This document shows positions 8,501 through 44,959 of a DNA stretch of 64,000 nt, piece by piece. Below the pieces are notes generated by a model, which saw only the letters and a program-made list of their open reading frames with translations, did no database searches and was not told where the DNA came from. The DNA is from Strigops habroptila (lineage: Eukaryota; Chordata; Aves; Psittaciformes; Psittacidae). The DNA is taken from NCBI RefSeq assembly GCF_004027225.2, contig NC_044290.2, positions 8,758,906 through 8,822,905 of the forward strand, read 5' to 3'. A program made the position numbers and the translations under genes. Position 1 is the stretch's first letter. Every line of letters begins with the position of its first letter.

Positions 8501-11179
8501 AGAAAGTTGGAAATTTTGCTTTTGGAGAAATACCCTGAGCAGTTCCCACCAGGTGAGTTTTCCTTATTTTGAAATCTCTTTCTTAGAGGGAGTGCATCTA
8601 GCAGGGTCCTTCAGAGAAGGCAGGTCTGCGTGTGTGTGATTATTATAAAACCCCTTGCAGCTTTGGAGACAGCATCATTACTTTATACTTTCATGGGAGC
8701 CCAAAAGGAAAGAACTGGCTGACATGCAGAACAGTAATGGAGAATGAAACATAATCTATTTAAATATTTTTTTTCTTCTAAACATAGAGTAATGTAACAG
8801 CAAAGTCTTTGCTAAAAGCAGACATAAAATTCCCTCCCACAGAAAGCTGTGCCCAAGCAAAACTTTACATCAGGTGTGGCCTTTGCTATGGAGTTCTCCT
8901 CTCAGTAGCATCTGTCTGCTGGAGAAAGACCACTAAATGTTTTTGAGAGCAACTTAAGACTGACCTAAAACCTCATTGCCACCAAGGGGCAATCCTTCGC
9001 TTCCTACCCTTTCCAATACTCTCTGCCTTTTCCAAGCACTGGTTCTCAAAAAACCACAGATTCTTGTTCATATTTTTACGTGAGAATTTTTGTTATCTCA
9101 GTCATTTCAGCAACTGAGTTGACAGCTTTGCTCCGCAATCATTTTTTAGTAGCAAACCCGAGGAATCAGTGGGCAGAGGTGTGGGGCAGGAACTTTTGAG
9201 GATACTTTTCATGATGAAGCCAACATATTATGTAACTATACCAGAAAAGCTCTGCAAATGAGTCTTGTAAATATACACTACAATGTCACAGCAAATTAGA
9301 AACAGTCCTTGAAGCTTTAGGGCTGAATGTCAGGCTTTCCAGTCAGAGTTAGGGTAAATAATGACTTTGTGCTTTTGAAATGCACACACAAGTAAGACAA
9401 GAAATGCATGATATTCAGAAAAAAATGAACACTGAAAACTTTTATGACAGAAACTGGCTTATGTGCATAGGAAAATCCGACTGCTTTGCCCATCTAACTT
9501 TTCTGACTACTCCATTCTGACCACACTCAGGGTAGCAGCATACAGTGTTTTATTGACTGTGGATAAAAATAATTTATAGATTCAAAAAAGCAACTCTTTG
9601 TTTTGTACTTTGGCCATGACCTAGGCTATTTAATATATATTTTCCTTTAGAAGCATAAATATTTCCTATTTACATTTTGAAGAAGTGCTTTAACACTTTA
9701 ATTTTTCTGTATGTAGTGCAACCTCCAGACTTATGTCAGGAGACAACTGAGTGCTCCTTATCTCCAGAGTCTGCAGCTAAAAATCCAGAACCAGTGAATT
9801 CAAGCCGTTTTTCCCAATGTAAGTCTGCAAGTCAACACGACTCTTCCATAACAATATTCCAGTGACTGTGAGACTGTGGCTTTGCTGAAGAAAGCTGCAC
9901 ATACAAACATCAAGAAGAGATCTGGCTGTTTACCTGAAGCTTAGGAACACAATGAAATTGCCATGAATGAATCAGTTACTGCAGCATAAGGCAGTATTAT
10001 ACCTGCCTGCATATGCAAGATAAAAAAGATAAGAAACTTGCTTCCTGGAGGTATATAAGCTGTGTTGTAGATTATGCTGGCTGCAGAGTCTGAGTTGGTA
10101 TATGGGCAGTTACTGCACCTTACTGCTCTTTACTGTGTTAAGCTGTAATGACTCCAATTGTCTGAATTCTGCATCATTTTTACAGAAATGTTTTTACAGT
10201 CAACACACAGTAGTGCAGCTGCAGCTTAAAACACAAAACAAATGGTTTTGCTGATAAAATATGCAAGAGCATGTCCCAGTGAACAGATGACTCTAAGTTT
10301 TATTGAGCATCCCATTCATTATTGGCAAAAGGGTCATCTTTTTAAAAGATTGTGGGTAGTACTTCCACCCTCCCACTGGAGTGGATGAGTCTGTCATGGA
10401 TGTTTACACAGTTGTGCCTGTTAAACGTTTCAGTATGCTCAGGATACAGTTAATGTTTGGATGAAGGTTCTTGCTGATTTGCAGTGTTGAACTTTGATTA
10501 ATGTTTATTGTATGATCATTGGTTTTCATTTCTGTTCTTCAGTAGGGATGCACATCCACTGTCATTTAGGATGCATGTAAATATTGAGGGGATCTGCCTT
10601 CTTGTTGCCTGTAAGTGAGAATATTTTCCTTTCTCTCTTCTAGGGGCAGATGATGTGACTTTTGATCTCACAAGAGCCTATGAGCGCTTAGCAATCACAG
10701 CCCAGAACAGGAAAGTCATGGTTTCCAGCCACCCGACTGACTATGGACCATCGCCCAACAGATTCTGCATCAGCCAAGTGATGTGTTCGCAGAGCTTCTC
10801 TATTGGGTGCCACTACTGGGAAGTAGTTACCAAGGACAGTGATGGATGGGCTGTTGGAGTTGCTCATAAAATGATTGGTAAAAGGGAAAAATTAGGAAGA
10901 ACAGAGCATTCCTGGTGTGTGGAATGGCTAGGCCCCAAAAAGCAGCTGTCAGCGTGGCACAGGGATCAAGAAACATTATTAGACAAAGATAAACCACTGA
11001 AGGTTGGAGTTTTCCTGGAGCTACAGAAGAAGACCGTGTCATTTTATTCCATCACTGACAAAGAAATGCTTTTGCATACTTTTGAAATCAGTACCTCAAA
11101 TCCTCTTTACCCTGCTTTCTGGATATATGGCTTAGAAAGAAATGGATCTTTAACTATAAGTCACACAAACGGGACATAA
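5239..11179 (+). CDS. RNF135: RNF135 / RIPLET, RING-PRY/SPRY E3 ubiquitin ligase (complete)
   Basis: Six exons (5239-5583, 6325-6411, 6957-7148, 8393-8552, 9717-9818, 10644-11179) splice in frame to 473 residues plus TAA; human RNF135 has 432. Residues 18-58 form a complete C3HC4 RING (C18, C21, C34, H36, C39, C42, C55, C58). Residues about 116-260 are charged and helical, as in TRIM-type coiled coils. Residues about 300-470 are a PRY-SPRY domain with HYWEV, GWAVGVA, SWCVEW, QLSAWH and LYPAFWIYGL blocks that match human RNF135 closely. The ATG has a good context (gggccATGG). In mammals RIPLET attaches K63-linked ubiquitin to RIG-I bound to viral RNA, in the cytosol, and so activates MAVS signalling. 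No frameshift or stop is seen, so the gene looks functional; it is reported lost in chicken. TRIM25 is a less likely identity because there are no B-boxes and the locus differs. Confidence 0.93.
6325..6411 (+). CDS. RNF135: RNF135 exon 2
   Basis: 87 nt, residues 116-144, phase 0 to 0, donor AAG|gtacgc. It encodes an acidic amphipathic helix (EEEIQDISKELEVTIETIH...). The acceptor (actttaaag) has a weak polypyrimidine tract; a site 3 nt downstream is also possible. Confidence 0.78.
6957..7148 (+). CDS. RNF135: RNF135 exon 3 (coiled coil)
   Basis: 192 nt, residues 145-208, phase 0 to 0, acceptor ctgcctttcag and donor ACA|gtaagt. It encodes a long charged helix containing YVERQERNTLMFIEQEQKAA, the coiled-coil core expected to drive dimerisation. 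Confidence 0.88.
8086..8120. repeat. AT microsatellite in RNF135 intron 3
   Basis: Imperfect TA/TATG dinucleotide run of about 35 bp inside the intron before exon 4; likely length-polymorphic. Confidence 0.8.
8393..8552 (+). CDS. RNF135: RNF135 exon 4
   Basis: 160 nt, residues 209-261 plus one base, acceptor cgttattag and donor CCAG|gtgagt, phase 0 to 1. It encodes a second helical segment (LNVVKSAVEFLKRKLEILLL). Confidence 0.85.
9717..9818 (+). CDS. RNF135: RNF135 exon 5 (linker)
   Basis: 102 nt, residues 262-295 with split codons at both ends, acceptor gtatgtag and donor CAAT|gtaagt. It encodes a Ser/Pro/Glu-rich linker before the SPRY domain (PPDLCQETTECSLSPES...). Low complexity makes this the least conserved part. 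Confidence 0.82.
10644..11179 (+). CDS. RNF135: RNF135 exon 6 (PRY-SPRY, stop)
   Basis: 536 nt from the second base of a TGG codon to TAA, acceptor ctcttctag. It encodes the whole PRY-SPRY domain, the part that binds RIG-I in mammals. Motifs include DDVTFDLTRAYERL (PRY), HYWEVVT, WAVGVA, SWCVEW and PAFWIYGLERNG. Confidence 0.93.
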
Positions 11180-11529
11180 AAACCTGTTCAGAAAAGTGAC
11201 AGTTTTGCCTCTAAGTGCAGAGCTTCTCTATAGGCTTCAGTGTTTAGCACAGGAATTTACCAAGGAGTGTGTAGCCACCAAGGCTTTCCTGGGAATTAGT
11301 AACTGATCTGTTCTCTGCTCTGTTCTTCATGCTGTGCTCAGATCTAGCCATACTTCATCAAAGCAATTCCAGTGTATGCTAAAAGTAGTAATCATGCCTG
11401 TGGGAGCAAAGTGGATCTCTTAAGCAGCTCTAAGTACTCTCAGGATATTTCTAGGAAGGAATGCACCAAGGAAGCTCTGAGGCTGAGGATAAGCCCTTCC
11501 CATGGTCTTTGTTTTCCTACATTGATCCA

Positions 11530-11535
11530 AATAAA
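11530..11535 (+). terminator. RNF135 candidate proximal poly(A) signal
   Basis: AATAAA 351 bp after the RNF135 stop codon. The downstream GT-rich element is only moderate. Confidence 0.5.
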
Positions 11536-12181
11536 TTACAGGAGAACAGATGATGCTATGACATTCTGTCAAGTGAGCTTTCTTTAGAAAGATCTGATTG
11601 AGTAAGGAATGCTGAAAGGAAAGAATGTCAGTGATCTCATGCATGAAAATCTTTCTCTTTAGGGTAGGCACTAAACTACAGGAAACAGGCTTTGTATTTG
11701 AGGACCTGACGTTTCAGAGAGGTGTCCCAGAAGAACCTTGTCGACCAGCATCTTTTTTTAGCCCTGCTCAGGCCAAAGTGTTGTCAGTCCTGGTGGTGGT
11801 GTGAGCACGGGAATGGTCACACCACCATTGAAGCAGATGTTTTCAAATGTGTTTGTACCAGCTAATCATGCCGTCATGTTACTGCACTTTTACAGAGCCA
11901 GCGAACAGGAGTGTGTCATGGAAAGGACAATCTTTTCTTGCCAGGGAGCCTGAGGAAACAAGAGGTTCTATGAGTTTCCTTGCCAGCATACAGCAATGTT
12001 TCTGCCCTGGTCTGTCACACCTTTCTAGGTGTAGGGACATCCTGCAAAACCTCCTGACAGCTGAACTTCTGCGAGTTCCACTGCTTCATGCAGGCAAACT
12101 GATGACAGTTCCCAGGAAGCAAAAGCTTTTTCAGGAAAAAATTCAGCATTCCAGGATGAACGAAATAAGGATTTTAATGTG

Positions 12182-12187
12182 AATAAA
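12182..12187 (+). terminator. RNF135 candidate distal poly(A) signal
   Basis: AATAAA about 1 kb after the RNF135 stop, followed by a short GT-rich sequence (gcatgttgg). It lies about 770 bp before the RHOT1 ATG, leaving almost no intergenic space if used. Confidence 0.5.
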
Positions 12188-12951
12188 GCATGTTGGAATT
12201 CAGCTAGCTCATTTAGCCAAATGGCTTTTTAAGTCATTGACAAAACTGCTGGTCATCTTCAAGGTTATTCTCCTTTGCTGTCCCTGAACACTCTGAAAGC
12301 ACTTTGGACTAAATACACATTTCTAAGGCCCCAGAGGGGTGTGTGTCAGCTTCTACAGAACTGGGGGGGTAGCTCTGCCAACAGCGTAATGCATTGCCCA
12401 TGCTGCTGCCTCTTTTTAGCACCGAGGCGGCTTTTCCTCCATCTGGAATAAGACCAGCGACAGCACGATGGACTCACTGGGCACCTCTCATTTTCCACAC
12501 ACAAGTTGCGCCAGGAGCAGCAATTTCTTATGGTTTGGCTCATAAACTACCCCACAATTTGTGAGTTGTCTCACTCCGATGCGTTCCCGTGCGCACTGAG
12601 TTGGCCGGCGCAGCCCTGCAGCCAGCACCGTTTCTTTATGGTACAGGAAATCTGCTCCTTTATGGCAGAAACCCGTTAAGGAGCGATGCTGGCAGGGGAG
12701 CGCGGAGCAGCCATGCCCTCCGCGGTGGTACCGTGAGGGGAGCGGCGCCCATCGCCTCAGGGCGCTGCGCAGCCGCGGGCTCCCCGCGCAGCCGCACGCA
12801 GGCGCGGGGGCCTCCGCGCCCTGTCGTGTCCCTCGCGCGCCGCCGTAGCCTGCCCGCTCCGCGGCGTGAGGGGAGCCCAGGCCGCAGCGGCGCCGCTTGC
12901 CCCGCCGAGCCCGATGTGAGCCGCCCCGCGGCGGGGCCAGGCAGCGGGGCC

Positions 12952-37987
<25,036 letters not shown>

Positions 37988-38016
37988 TCTGAGAAGAAGC
38001 ACATCTGGCCCTACCA

Positions 38017-38022
38017 AATAAA
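38017..38022 (+). terminator. RHOT1 proximal poly(A) hexamer
   Basis: AATAAA only 30 bp after the stop codon, followed by C-rich rather than GT-rich sequence. It is probably a weak or unused site. Confidence 0.3.
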
Positions 38023-38981
38023 ACCCCCCACTTTTATGTACATTCTGAATGCTTTAAATTCTGCTAGAAATATTTATATATGCAGAGTTACTTTATTAAT
38101 ATTTGTAATTCATGCATAAGATTATTTTAAATTATAGCTCTAACTACAGTATTGCATAATGTGTGGAAAAAAAGAATTGCATCTTAACAGCCAGCTCAAA
38201 TGGCTTAACTTATGAGGCCAAAAGGGAATTTGTTGTAAATAACCTGTACATATTAAAGCAGTAAGACGTTGCTTCCCAAAAGGCTATTCAGAATACTGTT
38301 CTTGGATGTTTCACCATGGTGACATACTAGTTGTATAGTTGAAATTGAGTAGGCTCAACTCAAGGATCATACTTCCTCAAGGATTGCTTATTTATTTCAC
38401 GTTCATCTGAAGTGACTGTATCTTGTATACAAGCTATACCAGGCAGAATTTGTGGTTTTCATTCTTATCTCTTCTTTTTAACTGATGAACAAGTTTCCCC
38501 ACTGAGTGTATTTCAGGAGAGTCCCTGTTGCTGTCCTGGCCCATGACTTTGTATGTTACATGACCAGTGACACATTTAGCAGTCTGATTTTTCTTTTAAA
38601 AAGAAAACCATAAACTTCAAGACCTGCCATATCGAGTTCATACGCTGTGTGTAATTTGTGTTTTCATTTTCCACAATGTGTTTTATAACCCCTATGGATC
38701 AGATGAGCAAATTTGTATATTATAAATGTTTATAATTCGAAAAGTGTTGCTGTTTAATTTCTCACATCTGTCAATCATACCTGTTGGAAGCTGTGTATAA
38801 GATAAAACTAAAATAGTACACAGTGCCTATTCTACTGTAGTATATTAGTTGCATGGATCACGGTGCATTCTGTAACTGGCTAGAATTACCTATAGACACA
38901 GCTTTTTTAATATGGAGTAAATGAAACATTAATTCCTCATGACAAACCTATTTTTCCATTGCTGACCTTTTCAAGTATTTC

Positions 38982-38987
38982 AATAAA
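38982..38987 (+). terminator. RHOT1 main poly(A) signal
   Basis: AATAAA about 1 kb after the stop codon, followed by a strong GT-rich element (ctgtgtactgtgtttgtattt). The AT-rich 3' UTR 37988 to about 39005 also has an ATTAAA at 38252. Confidence 0.75.
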
Positions 38988-39009
38988 ATAACTGTGTACT
39001 GTGTTTGTA

Positions 39010-40670
39010 TTTATTTTTTTCCCCTTCCCCTGCCCTGAAGGCTGGTCTTTATGAAACCTTGTTCTTTATCTGAGAGAATACTGTCAGTGCCTTAAGTAGT
39101 TGGAGCTTAAATGTCTTAGCTATGTAGTTTCTTTGATTTTTTTATGACTCTGCTGCCTCCATTAGAGGTTTATTTCTGATTTATATTGGAAGACAGAAGT
39201 GACTTCTGTGATGTTTAAAGCAGAAAAACAAATGCATACTCAACCATGAACTTTCTGTTTACTGTCAAGGGCAAAATAGAGCAGAAGAAAGCAGACGGTT
39301 CTGGGTTGTTTGGGAAACCTGATGCCTGTGTGTTACGTTGACCTTCCAGAAAAGTGAGGTGAGAAAGTTCTTTCAACAGAAGATTAGAAAGCTCCCAATC
39401 AGTAAACTATTAACTCTATCTAGAAAATTATTAGTTGTCTAAAAGTTTTTGAAGAAGAGAGGTCTAATATTTTTCTGGGGAGGTGTGTATACCATGTTCT
39501 CTGGGAAAGTGACCATTAGAGACCTTCTCTCTATCCTCCTCCCCCTAGGTAAGTGAGGACAGCAGAAATTAGATTCCTCCACATTAACCTTTCCTTACAC
39601 CTGCTGCTCTCTCAGCCTTTCCATTCCCTGTTCCAGGTCCCTACCCAGGTCTTCCTCCGGTATGTCACTGCCTGTTTTGTACTGGGAAGCCTGGAACTGG
39701 GTATTTACAGCGCAGTCTCACAAGTGACCATTGATAGTGCTTGTGGGAGGTTTGTCAGGTAGCTGAATAGTATTTCCTACACTTTTTCTGTGAGATCTGA
39801 CATCTATGATGCAGAAAATAAATGCATTCGTGTGATGTACATCTTTTGAAGTGATGACCTGAGCAATTGAAGGTTTCCCTGTCCCTGGATTTTTACAGTA
39901 CTTCTCGTGTGCTTGTGGGGCCATGCAGCAGTGGCACATGAAAGCTGAGAAGTGCACGATGGATGATGCTGATGGATCCCCTCTTTTGTGGTTGCTTTTT
40001 TCTTTAGGGAAACCAGGTTGTGATAGGAAATAAGACAGACCACTGTGATAGTGTAACTGAATCTGGAGGGATCTTTGCTTGTCTGGGCCTGTTAATCTTT
40101 TAACATCAAAGCAAGCAGGGAAGACTGGATACTTATATGCCTTGAGACTTCATTTGTTTGTGTTCCTAATGGATAATTCTACCCTCATAGATCATAATAC
40201 TGCTGATTATTCTCACCACTCCCACCCTCAGTGCACCCCGAAAGGATGCTTCAGGACTTCATTTCTCACAGATTTATCTCAGACTGACATTGTACTGATG
40301 CTAAAGTGTCTTTTGAGAGCCTGAGGCCCTGCAGCATGGCCTGGCCTGTCTGAGGTCCGAGTTCTGAAGACGGTCTGCTGTTTTAAACCAGTTGGTGGCT
40401 GTTGGCTCCAAACCACTCCTAAATCTCTGATACCACCCTCTGGCCACCTCAGCGGCGTGACTCCCTGTGCTGGGTCTGCCGGTGTGGACCTTTCACATCA
40501 GCCGAACATAGGGTGCTTTCCGGGCTCAGCAGGACTGTTTTCTGCACAGGGCTGCAGCCAGGGTTGAGGGATTGCTGCCCTTTATGGAAGTATGTCGTTG
40601 TTCGGTGAGTATTTTCATGTTACTGGAGCCATCACTCAACTGGAAGAGGCGTTTCTGTGAAAAAAAGAGG
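39010..40670. other. Intergenic RHOT1-RHBDL3, first part
   Basis: No gene or repeat is recognised. A good-looking + strand splice donor (TTCG|gtgagt) lies at about 40602, just before the orphan CpG island, but no exon can be attached to it with confidence. Confidence 0.5.
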
Positions 40671-40695
40671 GCAGCACCTCATGAGGCGAGAGCGG

Positions 40696-40709
40696 CCGCC
40701 AGGGGGCGC
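40696..40709 (+). promoter_or_regulatory. CTCF-type core site
   Basis: CCGCCAGGGGGCGC matches the classic vertebrate CTCF core CCRSCAGGGGGCGC at every defined position. It lies at the 5' edge of the orphan CpG island between two transcription units. An insulator or loop-anchor role is inferred. Confidence 0.65.
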
Positions 40710-40792
40710 GCTGCCGCCGGGCTGGCGGGGCCGGGGCTGGGACCGGCGGAGCGGAGCCGAGCGGCGAGGGCCGGTGTCTGGTCCGGCCGCAA

Positions 40793-40828
40793 GTCCGGGT
40801 CCAGGTCCGGGTCCAGGTCCAGGTCCGC
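40793..40828. repeat. Six hexamer units GTCCGG/GTCCAG
   Basis: Six consecutive 6-bp units (GTCCGG, GTCCAG, GTCCGG, GTCCAG, GTCCAG, GTCCGC) inside the orphan CpG island. Read through in one + frame they give a Pro-Gly run, which is not evidence of a gene. Confidence 0.9.
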
Positions 40829-41236
40829 TGCGCAGCGGGTTTGCGGTATGAAACGGCTCCATCAGCTCAGCAGCGCTCGGGGCCCGGCGGGGGAGCGCCG
40901 CGGTGGGCTCCCTGGGTCGCCCCACACGGCCGCCTCCCGCGCCTGAGGTAACGCGCGTGCAGGCGGCAGCGCTGAGGCGGGTCGTGCCCTGAGGTGAGGC
41001 GCTGCCCGCCCTCACGGCGAGGCCGCCGGCGTGCAGAGCAGGCTGGATCTCTACGAGCTTATGTAAACCCAGACCTTCTCCACTGGTTTAGAGAGAGGAA
41101 TTCGCTTGGACTGAGAGCTGGAAGAGAACACAAGTCCTGGTACCCAACTCTGGGCACCTGGCTGGTGTTCCCTGTGGAAACCCGCATAGCTGTGCCACCT
41201 CGGTAAGAGTTGCCATGTTCACCTCCTGGATCTTGT

Positions 41237-41272
41237 GAGGATTATAGTCACTGAGAGGATTATAGTCACTGG
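41237..41272. repeat. 18-bp tandem duplication
   Basis: GAGGATTATAGTCACTGA at 41237-41254 is repeated at 41255-41272 with one change at the last base. A related 14-mer (AGTCACTGAGAGGA) recurs near 41526-41539. Confidence 0.88.
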
Positions 41273-41279
41273 GAGGGGA

Positions 41280-44200
41280 AAGTATTCTATTTGTGGAGCA
41301 AATAAGGAAGAAAATGCAAGTAGTGGAGCTCTTGCTGTTGAGTGCTGGTTGATGGGGAGGAGGAGCAGCCCCGTCAACTCTACTGGTGCTCTCTTAATAA
41401 TGATTTGGTTTATTTCCTCTGGTCCGGTCAGTTTCCTAACAACTTCTTTCACTGTATTTTCCAAAATCAGACTCTATTTTCTCTTCCTGTTGGGTCTGAT
41501 GTGTGAATCACCTTGCCATGGTGTCAAGTCACTGAGAGGACAAAGATCTCAATTCCTCTTCTTGGAGATGCATCCTTCACCCCTCAGCTTTGACCTGCCT
41601 GAAAGCTTGTCACTTGAGGATTAACTGTAAGCACGACTTGATTTTATGTTAGAAATTAACCTTCAGTTACTAACTGATCTCTATTCCAAACAATTCTTTT
41701 AATTTTGAATGAACCTACAGCTGTGTTCTGTGATCCCATCAGGCAACAGTTGAAAAGGAGCAGAAACACATTTTAAGCACTGTATGGGCTGACCTCATAG
41801 AAGAGCTCACTCTTAAGACAACCACCCAAAAAAATGATTAATGGTGAACTTAATTACTTCCCCAGCTACAACTAAAAAGACAATTAGATCTAGCTGCAAC
41901 CAATTACAGCTAGTGGGGCAGGAGACAGCTGCAGGTGGAAAGACTAGAGTCTGCTTTTGCAGTGGTGGGCTTGAAAAAGTTCTAAGTATAACATGGGGAA
42001 TAAGGAGGGTCAGGAGGACAGTCTTTCAATGCAAGTTAGAAATCAGAGAAGAGACTGGACCTTATTTTTTCCGACTATTTCTTCTCTTCAGGAGGGGAAG
42101 TATCCATGAATCGGGGAGAATCCAAAAGGCAGCACATATAGTCTAATTCATATTGACCCTAAAAGGTGAACTTGTATTGTCCCAGCCACGATGAGTACCA
42201 CTGATACTGAAAGAGCCCTTTGCCATTGTTACCTTTTGGGCACAGCTTAAACCCGTCTCATACCATCTCTGGTCCTTAAAGATTTTGTTTGCCATTTTCA
42301 TGAGTCTGAAAGGGTTAATCTGACTGGTCTGATCCAGCCCTAACTGATTTTTTGCTAGGGTTGTGTTTGGGTGCAATGGTTTTGGCTTCTGATCCAAAAT
42401 ACTGCGTTTTGCCTCATCAGTTGCCTTCCAGGGCTGGCCACTGGCTGACTCCGGTACAGTAATCAAGCTGGGTAGGTTGCTCCATTTAGTTCCAATTGTG
42501 AGAGCTGGGCAGTTTTGTAAAAGCCCTTTGGGGCTACTTTGGGTGGAAAAAAAGGACCCTTGAACAAACTGTTTTGATTTGCTCCAGGAGGCTTAGCTAG
42601 CAGATGTTGGCTGGGTCCCTACTTTGAGGGCTTTTTATTGCATATTCATGAGCTGACCTTTATAGCCACTTCCAATGCAGGAAGGACGTGTATCTACATT
42701 TTGTTTGCAGCATTAGAAATATAAAAGGTTGCCTCCATGACTGAATGTGAAAATGGATTGGGGTTTATTATCTCAAGTTCTTTCTGCCTAAGTTTCTTCT
42801 GAAGCCCTCGTGTGTTCTGTCTGCATCTGCCCTGTGGTGGCCCACAGTTCCCTAGTTTCTCTAGCAATTACTGTTTTCCAAGGTAGAGTCACCAGGGGAT
42901 GCAGTGGGGAGAAATGACAGCCTAAATTAAGAGGCTCTCACAGACTTGGAAGATGATAATTTGTCTGTAACAAAACTCCTCATTAGAATACTGTTAATTT
43001 CCTTTCTGTGGCAATTATAGCACAGCACTAGCTCATATGTGCAATGTGCAGAGATATTTCCCTGGGAAAAAAACCCTATCATTACGACTAGTGAAAAACA
43101 TTCCTTAGGCTGAAAAATGAACTTGTAATTTTGCAGCAGTTTTCCAGCTTAGTGGGAGTTTGGTGTTAAGGTTTGGGGGTTCTCCCTGTTGTGTATTGCA
43201 TTTATGCTAGACTTCATGGTTAGCATTTTCCCACTAGCATCTGGAATCAGAGGTGATACAGAGCTTTTGACGTGGCAGTCCCCAACTGGTTGGAACCTGT
43301 TACCCCTGAAATTCAGCTCATTTATTTTCTCTTTACTTTAAAAACACACTTCCCTCCTCCCTACAGACATCTTTAAGTGATTGCTGTTTCTTTCTGTTGG
43401 CATAGCATATTTTTGCTTATCCATCTGTTTTGAAGTTTTGATGAGGTTTAGTTTTTCAATCAAAAAGAGATTGTTTTTATAATAGCTGTTTAGTGCCTGG
43501 AATGTTTTGGCAGTGGTGGTGGTGTGTGAGTACAGTGGGTTTGTGCTTCTCAGAAGTGCTGGATTTGGTAGTCTGTTCTCACGCTTTGGGAGAGCAGGCT
43601 GGACAGGCTCTAGACAAGCAAGAAGTGAATGCTGTGCTCGAGGAATCACCTTTAAACCTGAAGAAGGTTTGCTCTGTTTAACTGATGAGTGTTGGTCATT
43701 AAAGGGGAGAGAAGCCCTCTTGTTCATTGGTTGCACTGGAGACCCCCGAAGAGCTTTTGTTTTGTTGTCATTCACCTGAATCCCGAGGTAGAAGAGTTCT
43801 ACTCTTCAGGTCCAAAGGTCTTGGGTTTACTTCTTGAACCTGCTTAAAAACTTTAGCTAAAATCTTCAAACTACTGGAAGCGACATTTCTTTAAGAAATA
43901 TCTCCTGGCTCAGATTGTGATCTGCTGGGCTCAGAGCCATCAACAGAGGGAAGTTTTTTACCTGAACACTCCTTGAAGATAACAGATTCCTTCCTAATGT
44001 TTGCTCAGGGTGAGGCATCTCAGGCAGTACTACAGGATGAGTAGTACTCATGAGAACAAATCCATATTTGTTCCCAAAATATGGATTACTTGCAGGATTG
44101 AGGTCTTCTGCTGGTTTGGCCAAGGGATCAGATGAGGTGACAGAGAATATCATTCCCTTTAGTTGATCTTGCTCAGCTGTGTGGGATTATATTCTAGCCC

Positions 44201-44950
44201 CTGGACCTGACCCTAAATTAGTGCCAGCTACACAGGATGCTGAGATGTGGAAACCTGCTCTTCTCTGGTGGCTGTAGCTCATGTGGGTGTATGGAAAGGA
44301 CTTGGCACTGCTCCCCTTTTCTTGCAGAAAAATCTTCTAGTAACTAAGAAGCTAGGACCCAATGGCTAAGAGCATGGGCCTGTGTGTTTTCCCATCACTG
44401 TGTGGGACAAATCTAATATGGATCAAAAGTAATTCACAGTATGGGGCTCATGATAGCTGTAGATGGGAGAGACAATCTCTGCTGTCTGCTCCGCTACTGC
44501 CAGACGGAAGATCCCATTCCTGGTCTAGCAGTATTGTAGCTGGATTCTAGGGTTTTGTTGTTGTTTTAAACAAATTTGTAGGGAAAAGAGAAACTTCTAG
44601 CTTAGCTCTGTCCTTGTGGCAGAGGTGTGTCTGACCTGGTATTGGAGCTCTTGCATTATAAGAAAACGTGGCCTGCAGTACTGGACCGTCTGCTCTGACT
44701 CTGGGCCCTGTCTGGCACTGGCTGTCGGCACACCAGAAAGCGGAGGCACTGGCACCGCGTGGATCAGCCTGGCTCGCTTGCCCTTCCCCCTTGCCAACCT
44801 ATATCTCTACTTCATTGGATGAAGTTAAAACTGCTGGATCTTTGCCTCCAGTCAAGGCATTCCTCAAGTTCCTGATCCAGGCTCCAGATGGTCAAGATAC
44901 GCATCTTGACATAGAGGAACAAATAATTACAGTAAAACATGTAAAACCCC
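41280..44950. other. Intergenic RHOT1-RHBDL3, second part
   Basis: No gene, mobile element or RNA gene is recognised. Short open frames on both strands (for example around 43340-43780) lack splice context, family resemblance or start context. Confidence 0.55.
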
Positions 44951-44959
44951 ACACCCGGC

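Larger units (their letters stand above)
40680..41035. promoter_or_regulatory. Orphan CpG island
   Basis: A sharply bounded GC-rich, CpG-dense block of about 350 bp, 1.7 kb beyond the RHOT1 3' end and 4.5 kb before RHBDL3. It contains a CTCF-type core and a hexamer repeat. Donor-like GT sites follow on the + strand (GAG|gtaacg near 40948, GAG|gtgagg near 40994, CTCG|gtaaga near 41203), so it may drive an unannotated non-coding transcript. No recognisable protein is encoded. Confidence 0.75.

Noticed and set aside
43338-43775. 145-codon minus-strand frame between RHOT1 and RHBDL3
   Set aside because: No family resemblance, no promoter or splice context; composition like random sequence.
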